The notes beneath the pieces are model-generated. The model ran no database searches, had not been told where the DNA came from, and saw only the letters and a program-made list of their open reading frames with translations. Both the position numbers and the translations under genes were made by a program. A stretch of 64,000 nucleotides of DNA, taken from the NCBI GenBank assembly GCA_044348005.1, contig JBIKTR010000007.1, forward strand, positions 40,230 to 104,229, in the 5' to 3' direction. The DNA comes from JAJTHC01 sp044348005 (GTDB lineage Bacteria > Cyanobacteriota > Vampirovibrionia > Vampirovibrionales > JAJTHC01). Below are positions 8,122-15,955 of the stretch, one piece after another (positions within the stretch are counted from its first letter, which is position 1; each line of letters begins with the position of its first letter).

Positions 8122-8904
8122 ATGAAACAACGCTTAGACGATTGCCTGGTTGAACACGCTTATGCACCTAGCCTGCCTGAAGCGCGAACGCTTATTATGA
8201 CAGGGAAAGTCCGCGTGAATGAACGCGTGGTAAGCAAAGCTGGCACGCTGATTCGCCCCACGCATGACCGTATTGAGGTGAAGACTAAAGCGCACCCTTA
8301 TGTGAGCCGTGGGGGGGTGAAGTTGGATCACGCCCTAGACGCCTTTGCCCTAGACGTGCAAGGCCGAATTGCGCTGGATGTTGGCGCTTCAACAGGGGGG
8401 TTTACCGATTGCCTGCGTCAAGCGGGGGCCGCCTGCGTGTACGCCGTGGATGTTGGCAAGAATCAGTTGCACCAGACGCTTTTGCATGATGCCCACGTCG
8501 TGAATTGGCAGGGGGTAAATGGGCGAAGTTTAACGGCCGAATGTTTCCCGCCAAATGCCCGCCCCAGTATCGGTGTGACGGATGTTTCCTTTGTTTCATT
8601 ACGGCATATTCTACCGTCCTTGTGTGGGTGTTTGCATCACACGGTGGAAGCACCATCGTGGGTGGTGGCGTTGTTGAAACCCCAATTTGAAGCGGAATAC
8701 ACCTTAGCCGCTTCAGAAATGAAGGCGTTTAACGGTATTATTACAGAAGAAGTCCAGCGCCAGCGCATTAAAGACGCCACCTTGGCGGATTTAGCCGAAC
8801 GCCTAGACGGCTGGCACCTCGCGGGGCAAGCCCCTTCCCCGATTCGTGGGGCCAAAGGCAATGTGGAATACGTTACCCTGTGGACGCCTACGCCTGTGGC
8901 GTAA
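8122..8904 (+). CDS. tlyA: TlyA-family rRNA 2'-O-methyltransferase (S4 + FtsJ domains)
   Basis: The 260-residue protein has an N-terminal S4 RNA-binding domain (about residues 1-60, RLDDCLVEHAYAPSLPEAR and GKVRVNERVVSKAG) and a C-terminal FtsJ-type methyltransferase domain. The SAM-binding motif is ALDVGASTGGFTDCLRQAG near residue 90, followed by VYAVDVGKNQL and the VTDVSFVSL motif near 155. TlyA enzymes methylate cytidine 2'-O positions in 16S and/or 23S rRNA; the homologue in Mycobacterium is known for capreomycin sensitivity and haemolysin-like activity. It follows panB by 3 bases, so the two are translated from one message. A 66-bp palindrome lies 36 bases downstream. Confidence 0.93.
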   Translation: MKQRLDDCLVEHAYAPSLPEARTLIMTGKVRVNERVVSKAGTLIRPTHDRIEVKTKAHPYVSRGGVKLDHALDAFALDVQGRIALDVGASTGGFTDCLRQAGAACVYAVDVGKNQLHQTLLHDAHVVNWQGVNGRSLTAECFPPNARPSIGVTDVSFVSLRHILPSLCGCLHHTVEAPSWVVALLKPQFEAEYTLAASEMKAFNGIITEEVQRQRIKDATLADLAERLDGWHLAGQAPSPIRGAKGNVEYVTLWTPTPVA

Positions 8905-8940
8905 CGCCCGCTTGAAATGGAACTTTGGGTTTTGGTATGG

Positions 8941-9006
8941 TATAGTGTTTTAAATAATTTCCCCTAAAGTATAGACACTTTAGGGGAAATTATTTAAAAC
9001 ATTATA
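8941..9006. repeat. 66-bp near-perfect palindrome related to the MITE-like ends
   Basis: The left arm begins TATAGTGTTTTAAATAATTT and continues CCCCTAAAGT. The right arm is its reverse complement with one mismatch (ATTATA versus ACTATA near the outer end), and the two arms surround a 6-base centre (ATAGAC). The left 26 bases are the same sequence that forms the left end of the MITE-like element at 33618. It looks like two left ends joined head to head. Its position just after tlyA means that it could also stop transcription as a hairpin, though no T-tract follows. Confidence 0.85.
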
Positions 9007-9060
9007 AAAGACTATAGGGTGTTCGCGAGATGTAAAGAAACGCCCTAATTTCGTGTGTCG

Positions 9061-9243
9061 GAAAGTCTGTTTTCTGGCCACGAAAGTCTGTTTTCTGGCC
9101 ACGAAAGTCGGTTTTCTGGCCACGAAAGTCTGTTTTCTGGCCACGAAAGTCTGTTTTCTGGCCACGAAAGTCGGTTTTTTGGCCACAAAAGTCGGTTTTT
9201 TGGCCACGAAAGTCGGATTTCTGGCCACAAAAGTCGGTTTTTT
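9061..9243. repeat. Tandem array of 21-bp units (eight full copies plus a partial ninth)
   Basis: Units start at 9061 and recur every 21 bases up to 9229. The consensus is about GAAAGTCKGTTTTYTGGCCAC. A T/G choice after GTC and a C/T choice in the TTTYTGGCC segment vary between copies, and the first base varies G/A. Each unit contains the palindrome TGGCCA within a looser mirror TTTC..GGCC..GAAA. Because the unit is a multiple of three, several frames on both strands stay open and give meaningless 7-residue peptide repeats (FSGHESL, CFLATKV, TFVARKQ). There are no spacers, so this is not a CRISPR array. It lies between a 66-bp palindrome and a MITE-like element. Confidence 0.9.
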
Positions 9244-9376
9244 TACTCGATTTTCAAGGAATGTGCTGGGGGGTGAAGGCTTCTTGAAAAAAGCCACTCT
9301 TTTTCAGTATAACGTATTTTTAAGGGACTTGCCTAGTGCATAAAGTACACGATTTTTGGGTATTGTTTGTTCCTTT

Positions 9377-9526
9377 TATAGCCAAGTTTAGAGTTTTCTG
9401 TACAGCGTCTCTTCGTTGTCGCGACGATTTTCGATGTGCTTATGGTCTTCTTTGCACACTTCACACATCTACGAGTCTAGGCGCCTCGTCTAGCCTACTG
9501 TTCAGAAAACTCTTTAAAACACTATA
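9377..9526. mobile_element. MITE-like element, copy A (150 bp)
   Basis: The ends are imperfect inverted repeats of about 29 bases: the left begins TATAGCCAAGTTTAGAGTTT and the reverse complement of the right begins TATAGTGTTTTAAAGAGTTT, and both continue TCTG-A-CAG. The interior shares TTGTCGC-ACGATT, CACACTTC and CCTCGTCTAGCCTACT with copy B at 33618. It encodes no protein. Inner stem-forming segments such as GATGTG / CACATC suggest a folded transcript or single strand. The size, inverted ends and lack of coding fit a non-autonomous transposable element; no related transposase is in the window. Confidence 0.7.
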
Positions 9527-9576
9527 GAAAGAGAAAAAACGTAGCCATTGTTTTGCTTTCCAAGTCGTAGAGATAA

Positions 9577-9585
9577 TGCTATAAT
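9577..9585 (+). promoter_or_regulatory. Extended -10 promoter close to the HerA-like start codon
   Basis: TGCTATAAT ends 6 bases before the ATG at 9592. Transcription would start at or within a base or two of that ATG, so the mRNA would be leaderless. The AAGG just before the ATG is too close to act as a normal Shine-Dalgarno. Confidence 0.55.
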
Positions 9586-9591
9586 AAGGCC

Positions 9592-10830
9592 ATGTTTAAA
9601 TTCCTTCAAAAAACCATCGCGGCAAGCAAGCCTAAGGTCTTGCAAGTGTCTAAAAACTTTTCAGTTCCACTGGCAGACTTTCTTTCTACAGGGGAGCGGG
9701 ACGCCATTTTGGCGTCTTCAGGTATGGGTAAATCATATTTAACGGGCGTTTTGCTTGAAGAAACGCTTGAAAATGGCACGCTTGTTTGCATTATTGATCC
9801 TGAAGGCGAACATTTTACTCTGGCTGAAAAGTATCCTTGCTTGATTATTGGCGGAGAACACGCCCATGTACCCTTTGACCCTGCGGGAGTTGAACTGTAT
9901 ATTGAAGCGATGATTACCACAGGGCTTTCGACGATTTTTGACTTGTCTGATTTTATTGACACCGAACAGCAGGCGTATTACGCCATTATTGGTGATGCTT
10001 TGTTTCGCTTAGAACAAAAATATCGTCGTAAAGTTCGATTGGTGGTGGAAGAAGCGCAGATCTATGCCCCGCAAAACGGAGGCGTTGGGGGTTCTAAAAA
10101 AAAGAATCAGGGGCTCGATGCCATTACGGTGTCTCAACGCATTGCCAAGCGAGGCCGTAAACGCGCGTTAGACAGCCTTTGGGCCACCCAACGACCCGCC
10201 AGTTTAAGTAAAGACATTTTGTCTCAATGCAACCGTTTTTGGTTTGGGGGTATTACATCTGAACTAGATTACAAAGCCATTAAGCCCTTTTTAACCGAAG
10301 CAGGCATTGGTTTTCAAGAAATAAAGAGCCTTCAACCGGGGGAGTTTTTCTATTACGCCAAGGGTAAAACCACGCGCATTAAGGTGCGGAAGCGCTACTG
10401 TAAACACGCAGGAGCTACGCCAGATGCGGGGATGACCTTCACCCCCGCGACCGACAAATCTCTTGAAGCGGTGATGGGCAACTTGGCTAAGAAAATTGAA
10501 GCCAAAGCCGAAGAATTAAAGCTAGAACAAAGTGAAATTCAGCGTTTGCAAGAATTATTACGTAAGCAGGAACGCAAGATCGAGCAGTTGCGTGAAGAAC
10601 TTGAACGCGAACGCATGGCCACTAAAGTGATTGAACGCTTGGGCGGAAATGGGTTACAAGCCACTGGTGAAGCCTTAGCAGGCATGGATTTTGAAGCGCT
10701 TTCAAGCTTAGAAGCAGGCACTGCAAAACGAAGTCGTCGTCGTAAATCCAAAGATTCAGGGGACATTGCCACCCCTGCCAGCGAAGTGAGTCTTTCCACT
10801 TGGGTGGAACCGGGCAAAATTCAGCTTTAA
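9592..10830 (+). CDS. HerA/DUF87-like ATPase with C-terminal coiled coil
   Basis: The 412-residue protein has a P-loop ILASSGMGKSYL near residues 40-51 (Walker A GxxGKS), a CIIDPEGEH motif near 68-76 typical of HerA/VirB4-like ATPases, and a Walker B with catalytic Glu (RLVVEEAQIYAP) near 145-156. A later WATQRPASLSKDILSQCN segment (sensor/arginine region, near 195-215) is also typical. After about residue 290 comes a Lys/Glu/Gln-rich coiled coil (AKKIEAKAEELKLEQSEIQR onward) and a basic tail (KRSRRRKSK). HerA-like ATPases translocate DNA, either with NurA-type nucleases in end resection or in DNA transfer and defence. No nuclease partner is adjacent. The gene sits directly behind the repeat island and overlaps the convergent prepilin gene by 4 bases. 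Confidence 0.8.
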   Translation: MFKFLQKTIAASKPKVLQVSKNFSVPLADFLSTGERDAILASSGMGKSYLTGVLLEETLENGTLVCIIDPEGEHFTLAEKYPCLIIGGEHAHVPFDPAGVELYIEAMITTGLSTIFDLSDFIDTEQQAYYAIIGDALFRLEQKYRRKVRLVVEEAQIYAPQNGGVGGSKKKNQGLDAITVSQRIAKRGRKRALDSLWATQRPASLSKDILSQCNRFWFGGITSELDYKAIKPFLTEAGIGFQEIKSLQPGEFFYYAKGKTTRIKVRKRYCKHAGATPDAGMTFTPATDKSLEAVMGNLAKKIEAKAEELKLEQSEIQRLQELLRKQERKIEQLREELERERMATKVIERLGGNGLQATGEALAGMDFEALSSLEAGTAKRSRRRKSKDSGDIATPASEVSLSTWVEPGKIQL

Positions 10831-12026
10831 GTTTCTGTGTACAAACGCTTAATCATATGCGTCACCACTACATCTTCCGAATTTGAGGTAATAGCTCCCG
10901 GCGCGCTTATCTGGTTTGTAGCAGTAGAAGCGGCTTGGGGGGGTTGATTTAACACCAGTAAGGCCACCCCTACAATGGGGCGATCGGTCACATCGTCGTG
11001 CATTGGGCGAAGGTCATCTATTCTGACCGTCAACATACGGTTGGCATTTTCAGCCCGATATTCCAAGAATCCAATACTATTGGTAAGTTCGGCGACATTA
11101 GAGGCGATGGGGAACACCCTTAAAATCGCATTAGCATTCCTTAAAAGCACACCAACTTCTAAACTATAACGAAACAAAGAAGTGTTGATAGTGGTGTTAA
11201 TTGTGTCTGAAGACGCAGGCATGACCAAACGCACATTCGCCTGCGGGTAAGGACTGGTGGCTGCTTCTCGATTGGCGGCAGCCCTTGAAAATATCAAGCC
11301 TCTATCCAAGAGGGGATTTGTTGAGGCAGGTAAGATGCCTCCCACGCTGGCGGGAACAGTAGGAGTGGTGGCAATAGTAGGATTAGTAACTGTTGTGGTA
11401 ATAAAGCCTCCCCATACGTTGTCGTTTCGTGGGTTAAAAAGGGCTAAGTCTACTTGCTGGTTGGCCATCGCTGCCCCAGTTCCCGTGTAAGCGGTTGCTG
11501 AACTAGATGCCCGATTCGCGGTGGAGGGAACAGGGATACAAGTCAGGCCATTGATTTGTACTACAGTGGTTGCCCCATAATTATGGCATTCTGTATTAAG
11601 ATTCATTTTACGTTGAAAGCGTCGATACACTTGAGTGGCGTTGGCGCGCTTATATAAGGTGAGTTCCGCAATTTTAATATCTGGGTAGCGAGGTTGAGAA
11701 TAGACGTTCAGATCATAAAACAATCTCTGGGAATTGGAATTGTCGGCGTTCCCATTGTTACGTACAATCATTTGTTGGCGAACATTGGCAAGATCATTTA
11801 GAGCTTCTACATCTAAACGGTAAAAATCAATCCTATTTAAAACGTCATTTACGGCGTTATTTTCGGCATGCACTTGAGACGCTTGTAAATTAGCGGTAAT
11901 AATACTTTGAACACCCAACAGTAACGCCGAAAAAGAAATGCCAAAAAACGTTAAAGCCAAGGCCACTTCAACGAGGTTAAAGCCATATTGTTTGTGTGAA
12001 AATCGATTTTTGGGACGAGAAGACAT
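10827..12026 (-). CDS. Prepilin-like protein with type IV N-terminal methylation motif (399 aa)
   Basis: The N-terminus has a basic leader (MSSRPKNRFSHKQYG) followed by FNLVEVALALTFFGISFSAL. This is the class III/type IV pilin signal: cleavage after Gly, Phe at +1, Glu at +5, then a hydrophobic helix. The remaining ~370 residues form a large Asn/Thr/Ala-rich globular domain with a single Cys pair region (TECHN...GLTCIPVP). The size is large for a major pilin, so it is more likely a minor pilin or pseudopilin of the type IV pilus/type II secretion machinery. It lies 57 bases downstream of another prepilin gene on the same strand. The pilB and pilC genes at 38-41 kb would supply the assembly machine. 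Confidence 0.8.
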   Translation of the reverse strand: MSSRPKNRFSHKQYGFNLVEVALALTFFGISFSALLLGVQSIITANLQASQVHAENNAVNDVLNRIDFYRLDVEALNDLANVRQQMIVRNNGNADNSNSQRLFYDLNVYSQPRYPDIKIAELTLYKRANATQVYRRFQRKMNLNTECHNYGATTVVQINGLTCIPVPSTANRASSSATAYTGTGAAMANQQVDLALFNPRNDNVWGGFITTTVTNPTIATTPTVPASVGGILPASTNPLLDRGLIFSRAAANREAATSPYPQANVRLVMPASSDTINTTINTSLFRYSLEVGVLLRNANAILRVFPIASNVAELTNSIGFLEYRAENANRMLTVRIDDLRPMHDDVTDRPIVGVALLVLNQPPQAASTATNQISAPGAITSNSEDVVVTHMIKRLYTET

Positions 12027-12083
12027 GACTAAAAAATCCTTTACGTTTGTGGCTCAGCAGTTTTTCACCAAAGGCAAAACGCT

Positions 12084-12800
12084 TTAATCAAGACTGTCTT
12101 TATAGCGATCATAAAAAGTACTCAGGTAAACTGTTCCAGCTGTTGGATGTCTAATACTAACGGGGGTTGTAGTATTCGTTCGTTCCCAATGCCTAGAAAG
12201 CATAGTAAAGACGGTTTCCACTTTACCAGTTTGATCATCAATATGAATCAGCACAACGTCCGAATTCTGTACCACACCTGTGGCAGTTACCGAAGGCAAG
12301 CCCGTCATGGTTCCTCCAGGTACGGCTTCAATAATCATAAACTCACGACGGGTGTAGCCCAAAGTGTCAAATTCAGCAAGGGGTGCTTGCATCCACGTAA
12401 ACTCTTCAGGGTAAAGCCAAACTCGAATGTTGCTGGGGTACTGCAAGTAGGTGGCCGTGCCGTTTACGGTATTGCCGTAGGCAGCTTGTCTTAAACTCGC
12501 GATGGAATCAAAACTACGCAGGAGGTTTGGTACACCCGTTGTAAAAGCCTCTTGCTCTTCTAGTGCACAGCCATCACCATCTAAGTCCACATTTAAAGGC
12601 GTTACACCAAATCTGGAAACAATACGTTTATGAATAGAACTCAAATGTTCCATGTAAGTATCTGTTTTTCGCCCTAAGGTCGTGTCTGACTTCTTAGGGT
12701 TCAGCAACTGAAAACTCATGGTAATTAAGACGCCTAAAATCAAAAGAGAGACCAGGATTTCCGTCATATTATAAGCTAAGTTGAAGGACTTTAGTTGCAT
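12084..12800 (-). CDS. Prepilin-like protein with atypical cleavage site (238 aa)
   Basis: I chose the ATG at 12800 (MQLKSFNLAYNMTEILVSLL) because GGAG lies 7 bases upstream and this gives a short basic leader; an upstream start at 12866 has no such signal. The hydrophobic helix with Glu at +5 (YNMTEILVSLLILGVLITM) marks a type IV pilin-like protein, but Ala replaces the usual Gly before the cleavage site. The globular region contains an acidic DLDGDG motif near residue 97, like a calcium-binding loop. It precedes the 399-aa prepilin gene, is probably co-transcribed with it, and is divergent from the TonB-like gene. It likely functions as a minor pilin. Confidence 0.75.
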   Translation of the reverse strand: MQLKSFNLAYNMTEILVSLLILGVLITMSFQLLNPKKSDTTLGRKTDTYMEHLSSIHKRIVSRFGVTPLNVDLDGDGCALEEQEAFTTGVPNLLRSFDSIASLRQAAYGNTVNGTATYLQYPSNIRVWLYPEEFTWMQAPLAEFDTLGYTRREFMIIEAVPGGTMTGLPSVTATGVVQNSDVVLIHIDDQTGKVETVFTMLSRHWERTNTTTPVSIRHPTAGTVYLSTFYDRYKDSLD

Positions 12801-12898
12801 AAGAAGACTCCACACCTTAAAATCAAAATAAGTTAAACCACTTCTCACTTCGGCCGAGCTTGTCATAACTTTATAAAAGTCCTTTAAATATGTTACCT

Positions 12899-12926
12899 TT
12901 GTTACATCGGAAAAATGTGTTACAAT
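12899..12926 (+). promoter_or_regulatory. Promoter of the TonB-like gene with repeated TGTTAC hexamers
   Basis: TTGTTA at 12899 and TACAAT at 12921 are spaced 16 bases, and TG sits one base before the -10 element (TGTTACAAT). The hexamer TGTTAC occurs three times, at 12891, 12900 and 12918, overlapping the promoter, and could be a regulator site. Confidence 0.55.
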
Positions 12927-12963
12927 ACCTAAGATGCTTTAATCTACTTATAGGAATTTGTTC

Positions 12964-14094
12964 ATGTCTCGTGCTTTGCTTGAAAACTATAGTCCGTTTT
13001 TAAATGTCGGGGCTTCACGTTTAAATCCCCTGCCTGAATACTTACAAGCGGTTATGGAAGATGTTTCCCACGCCAAGAAGGAGGCGTCTTTAACTGCCGA
13101 AAGCTTGAGTCGTTCCGCCTTTACTCACGTGGGTGTGTTCTTGTTGATCTTATGCTTTATAACCGTCAGTCGCCTATTGGGGTTAAACTTTAATGACGTC
13201 CCCCCCCCTGAACTCGCTATAGACAAACAAACCCCCATCGAGTTTGTCATCGTCAACAACACGCGTCCTGAAACGCCACGCAATCCACTAACACGCAACC
13301 GAGCCAAAGTCGCGTCCCGCAGCGGAGGCGTCAAAACCACCAGTAAAAACAAGCGTGAAGCCTCCCAATCTTCTGGTGGAAGACCTTCTGTGGCTCAACC
13401 TGCGCAACGGCATGGATCCAAAGCCCCCACCCCGACACAAGAATCGGCACCAAAAGCAGATAAACCAGCCAATAGTCAAAAGCCTTGGTGGCAAATAGAA
13501 GCCCCTACCCAAACGCGTCCCATTGGGGTGAAAAAGCCCAAGGCCGTTGTTTCAAGCGGAGGCGGTAGCCCTCAATCAAAAAGCATGCAAGGGCAAGGCG
13601 ATGATGACTTGGCTCCACTGACCAAGCCCAGCTCTACCGCAGGGGGCTCAGGCACGCGTTCCGCCACACGACTGCCTTCTGCTGAAGCGGGCAACGGCAC
13701 CCGAACTCAAGCCGCCACTGCTACTAGCGTTAAAGGCGCTGGGGGCAACGGCAAGTTTAGTTCCAAAGGCCAAAACGGCGGAGGCGGTGGACTCGCCGGC
13801 GTGGATGCTGTGGTGGATGTGGACATGTCGCCTTACATTTCAACCGTGCAACGCCGTATTTACCGCAACTGGCGTCCTTCCTTAGAACTTAGTACACTGA
13901 CTTCTGAATACACGCTGGTTATTTCACGCACAGGGGCATTGCTAAACTATCGTTTAAAACGATCCAGTGGCAACGCGTTGTTTGAAGAATTGGCCACTTC
14001 CGCTATTACCGCTTCGACTTTTCCGCCTTTGCCTGCGGGCTATCGAGGGCAATCAGTCAAGATTGATTTTTATTTTGATTATGACCGTAAATAG
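12964..14094 (+). CDS. TonB/TolA-like energy transducer protein (376 aa)
   Basis: The ATG at 12964 has AGGA 8 bases upstream; an upstream TTG at 12958 is less likely. There is an N-terminal cytoplasmic segment of about 55 residues, unusually long for TonB, then one membrane helix (HVGVFLLILCFITVSRLLGL). A long low-complexity periplasmic linker rich in Pro, Ser, Gly, Lys and Thr (about residues 95-285) follows. The C-terminal domain of about 90 residues (YISTVQRRIYRNWRPSLEL ... SGNALFEELATSAI ... FPPLPAGYRG) matches the TonB/TolA C-terminal fold. Such proteins couple the inner-membrane proton gradient to outer-membrane processes. No exbB/exbD or tolQ/R is nearby. It is followed 28 bases later by the acyl-CoA synthetase gene. 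Confidence 0.85.
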   Translation: MSRALLENYSPFLNVGASRLNPLPEYLQAVMEDVSHAKKEASLTAESLSRSAFTHVGVFLLILCFITVSRLLGLNFNDVPPPELAIDKQTPIEFVIVNNTRPETPRNPLTRNRAKVASRSGGVKTTSKNKREASQSSGGRPSVAQPAQRHGSKAPTPTQESAPKADKPANSQKPWWQIEAPTQTRPIGVKKPKAVVSSGGGSPQSKSMQGQGDDDLAPLTKPSSTAGGSGTRSATRLPSAEAGNGTRTQAATATSVKGAGGNGKFSSKGQNGGGGGLAGVDAVVDVDMSPYISTVQRRIYRNWRPSLELSTLTSEYTLVISRTGALLNYRLKRSSGNALFEELATSAITASTFPPLPAGYRGQSVKIDFYFDYDRK

Positions 14095-14122
14095 TTATTT
14101 TTTGAAAGTAGGATTCTAAAAC

Positions 14123-15808
14123 ATGAGCCAAAGTACGCTGTACACTCGCACCGATTTCAACACCAGTGAAGCACTTAACCTGCCGTTTGACTCGTTTTCA
14201 GCGATTTTAAGCCACATGCTTCAAAGCCCTCGCACCCCGTATGACGCCTTTGTCACCCGTGAAGTCCGCCTTAAAAACGACGAATTCGTGCAACAAGTCA
14301 TTGGCCTTGCCACCGCACTAAAAAAGGAATGGGGGCTCAAGCAAGGAGACAAAGTCGCCTTATTGTTTTGGAATCAACCCGAGTTTTTCGTGAGCTTTTT
14401 TGCGCTTCGTTTGATTGGGGCCGTCCCTGTCCCAATCAACATTTTAATGACGCCAGAAGACATGGGCTATGTGCTTGCTCATGCCGATATTAAAGGTATT
14501 CTCGCCACAGAAACCTTAGCCCTTCAATTGGCCGAACAACATCGTTGTTCGTTGAACCAACTCCCCTTTCCCGTACTCATTGCCAATGCGAATGACCCCA
14601 CCCAACGTTCGTTTGAAACCCAAGTGGCACACTACGCGCCTGAACTCGCACAACTCACTGAAGCGCTCGATGCTTTTGAAGCCACTCAACCCAGCGCGCT
14701 TAGTCGTCAAAATGAACTGGCGTTTCTGATTTATACGTCTGGCACCACGGGCTTCCCCAAAGGAGTGATGCTCAGTGAACGCAATCTATTAAGCAACCTA
14801 GCGGGTTTTCAAAGTGCCCTTCACCTTCAACGAGACCACGAACGTTTCTTGCTGGGCTTGCCCGTTTTTCATTGCTACGGCTTAATCTGTTCCTTATTTG
14901 CCATTGTAGAACGCGCCACTGTGATTTGTGTGCCTCGGTTTCATCCCAAGCAAATCGTCGAATTCCTTAAAACCGAAGCGGTAACCGTATTGCCACTGGT
15001 GCCGACGATGTTTACGGTGTTATTACAAGCCGCTAAACAAAAAGCATCGCAAGAATCATCCCCCCAAGAAAAGCCTTTTCCTAGTCTGCATACTTGTATT
15101 TCAGGGGGGGCGGCTTTACCTGAACGTTTACTCGATATGATTGAAAGCACGCTGAAGGTTCAAGTTTTAGAAGGCTACGGCCTAAGTGAAACGTCTCCAG
15201 TAATCGCGGTGAATACGGCAGCGCGCGGTGCCGTGGCTGGCGCCGTGGGTCAACCACTACGAAACTTGCGCTTGCGTCTGGTGAACCATGAAACAGGCGA
15301 CGTGTTGCCTATTGAAGCCGCTCAAGCCAGTGCCGAAGGCGAAATCCAAGTGGCGGGTGACAGCGTGATGCTTGGCTATTATAAAAACGACGCTGAAACG
15401 GCCAAAGTCCTTGGGGCGGATGGCTGGTTTAAAACAGGCGATTTAGGGCATATTGATGCCGAAGGCTTACTGCGTATTTCAGGCGGGCGTTTGAAAGACT
15501 TGATTATTCGGGCGGGCGAAAACATTGCCCCTTTGCCGATTGAACGTGTTTTGGCTCAGCACCCCGCGGTGGCCCATGTGGCCGTGTTGCCTTTAAAAGA
15601 TGAAAAGTTAGGAGAAGCCTTATGTGCCTGTGTTGAACTGACGCTGGACGCCAAACAAACGGATCCCAAAGCCCTTCAACGGGACTTGTCTGCCTTAGTC
15701 AGAGAGCATTTGTCGGCGTCCTACACGCCAGATGCTTATCGCTTTTTTGAAGAACTGCCCAAAAACCCCACGGGTAAAATCGTCAAAAAACACATTGTGC
15801 TAGATTAG
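14123..15808 (+). CDS. Long-chain acyl-CoA synthetase / AMP-dependent ligase
   Basis: The enzyme activates a carboxylic acid, probably a fatty acid, with ATP to the acyl-adenylate and then to acyl-CoA. The 561-residue protein has the AMP-binding signature FLIYTSGTTGFPKGVML near residue 202, VLEGYGLSETSPV near 350, GWFKTGDLGHIDAEG near 435, the hinge GRLKDLIIRAGENI near 456 and the catalytic C-terminal Lys in NPTGKIVKK near 550. These place it in the FadD-like part of the ANL superfamily; the exact acyl chain cannot be told from sequence. AGGA precedes the ATG by 9 bases. It is likely in one operon with the TonB-like gene, which is an unusual pairing. Confidence 0.9.
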   Translation: MSQSTLYTRTDFNTSEALNLPFDSFSAILSHMLQSPRTPYDAFVTREVRLKNDEFVQQVIGLATALKKEWGLKQGDKVALLFWNQPEFFVSFFALRLIGAVPVPINILMTPEDMGYVLAHADIKGILATETLALQLAEQHRCSLNQLPFPVLIANANDPTQRSFETQVAHYAPELAQLTEALDAFEATQPSALSRQNELAFLIYTSGTTGFPKGVMLSERNLLSNLAGFQSALHLQRDHERFLLGLPVFHCYGLICSLFAIVERATVICVPRFHPKQIVEFLKTEAVTVLPLVPTMFTVLLQAAKQKASQESSPQEKPFPSLHTCISGGAALPERLLDMIESTLKVQVLEGYGLSETSPVIAVNTAARGAVAGAVGQPLRNLRLRLVNHETGDVLPIEAAQASAEGEIQVAGDSVMLGYYKNDAETAKVLGADGWFKTGDLGHIDAEGLLRISGGRLKDLIIRAGENIAPLPIERVLAQHPAVAHVAVLPLKDEKLGEALCACVELTLDAKQTDPKALQRDLSALVREHLSASYTPDAYRFFEELPKNPTGKIVKKHIVLD

Positions 15809-15899
15809 GCTCTTCAGCGACACCTTTACGCGTAAGCCAATGTGAAAAAGTGTGAAAAGACGATTTTACTAAGCTGTTTTACCCTTAGTGGGCTAAATA

Positions 15900-15908
15900 T
15901 GCTAGAAT
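15900..15908 (+). promoter_or_regulatory. Extended -10 promoter for mfd
   Basis: TGCTAGAAT lies 47 bases upstream of the mfd ATG. It is followed by AAAACACTATA, a sequence identical to the outer end of the MITE-like elements (reverse complement TATAGTGTTTT), so the promoter may abut a solo terminal repeat. Confidence 0.5.
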
Positions 15909-15955
15909 AAAACACTATAGCATACGTTGTTTGACGAAAAAGGTAACGCCCCTTT

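Noticed and set aside
9061..9243. CRISPR array
   Set aside because: The repeats are directly adjacent with no spacers, and no cas genes are present.
8980..9343. Open frames across the 21-bp array encoding 7-residue repeats (FSGHESL, CFLATKV, TFVARKQ)
   Set aside because: They arise because the unit length is a multiple of three, they occur in several frames on both strands, and they lack ribosome binding sites.
9336..9527. 63-codon open frame on the plus strand
   Set aside because: It coincides with the MITE-like element and has no Shine-Dalgarno or coding character.
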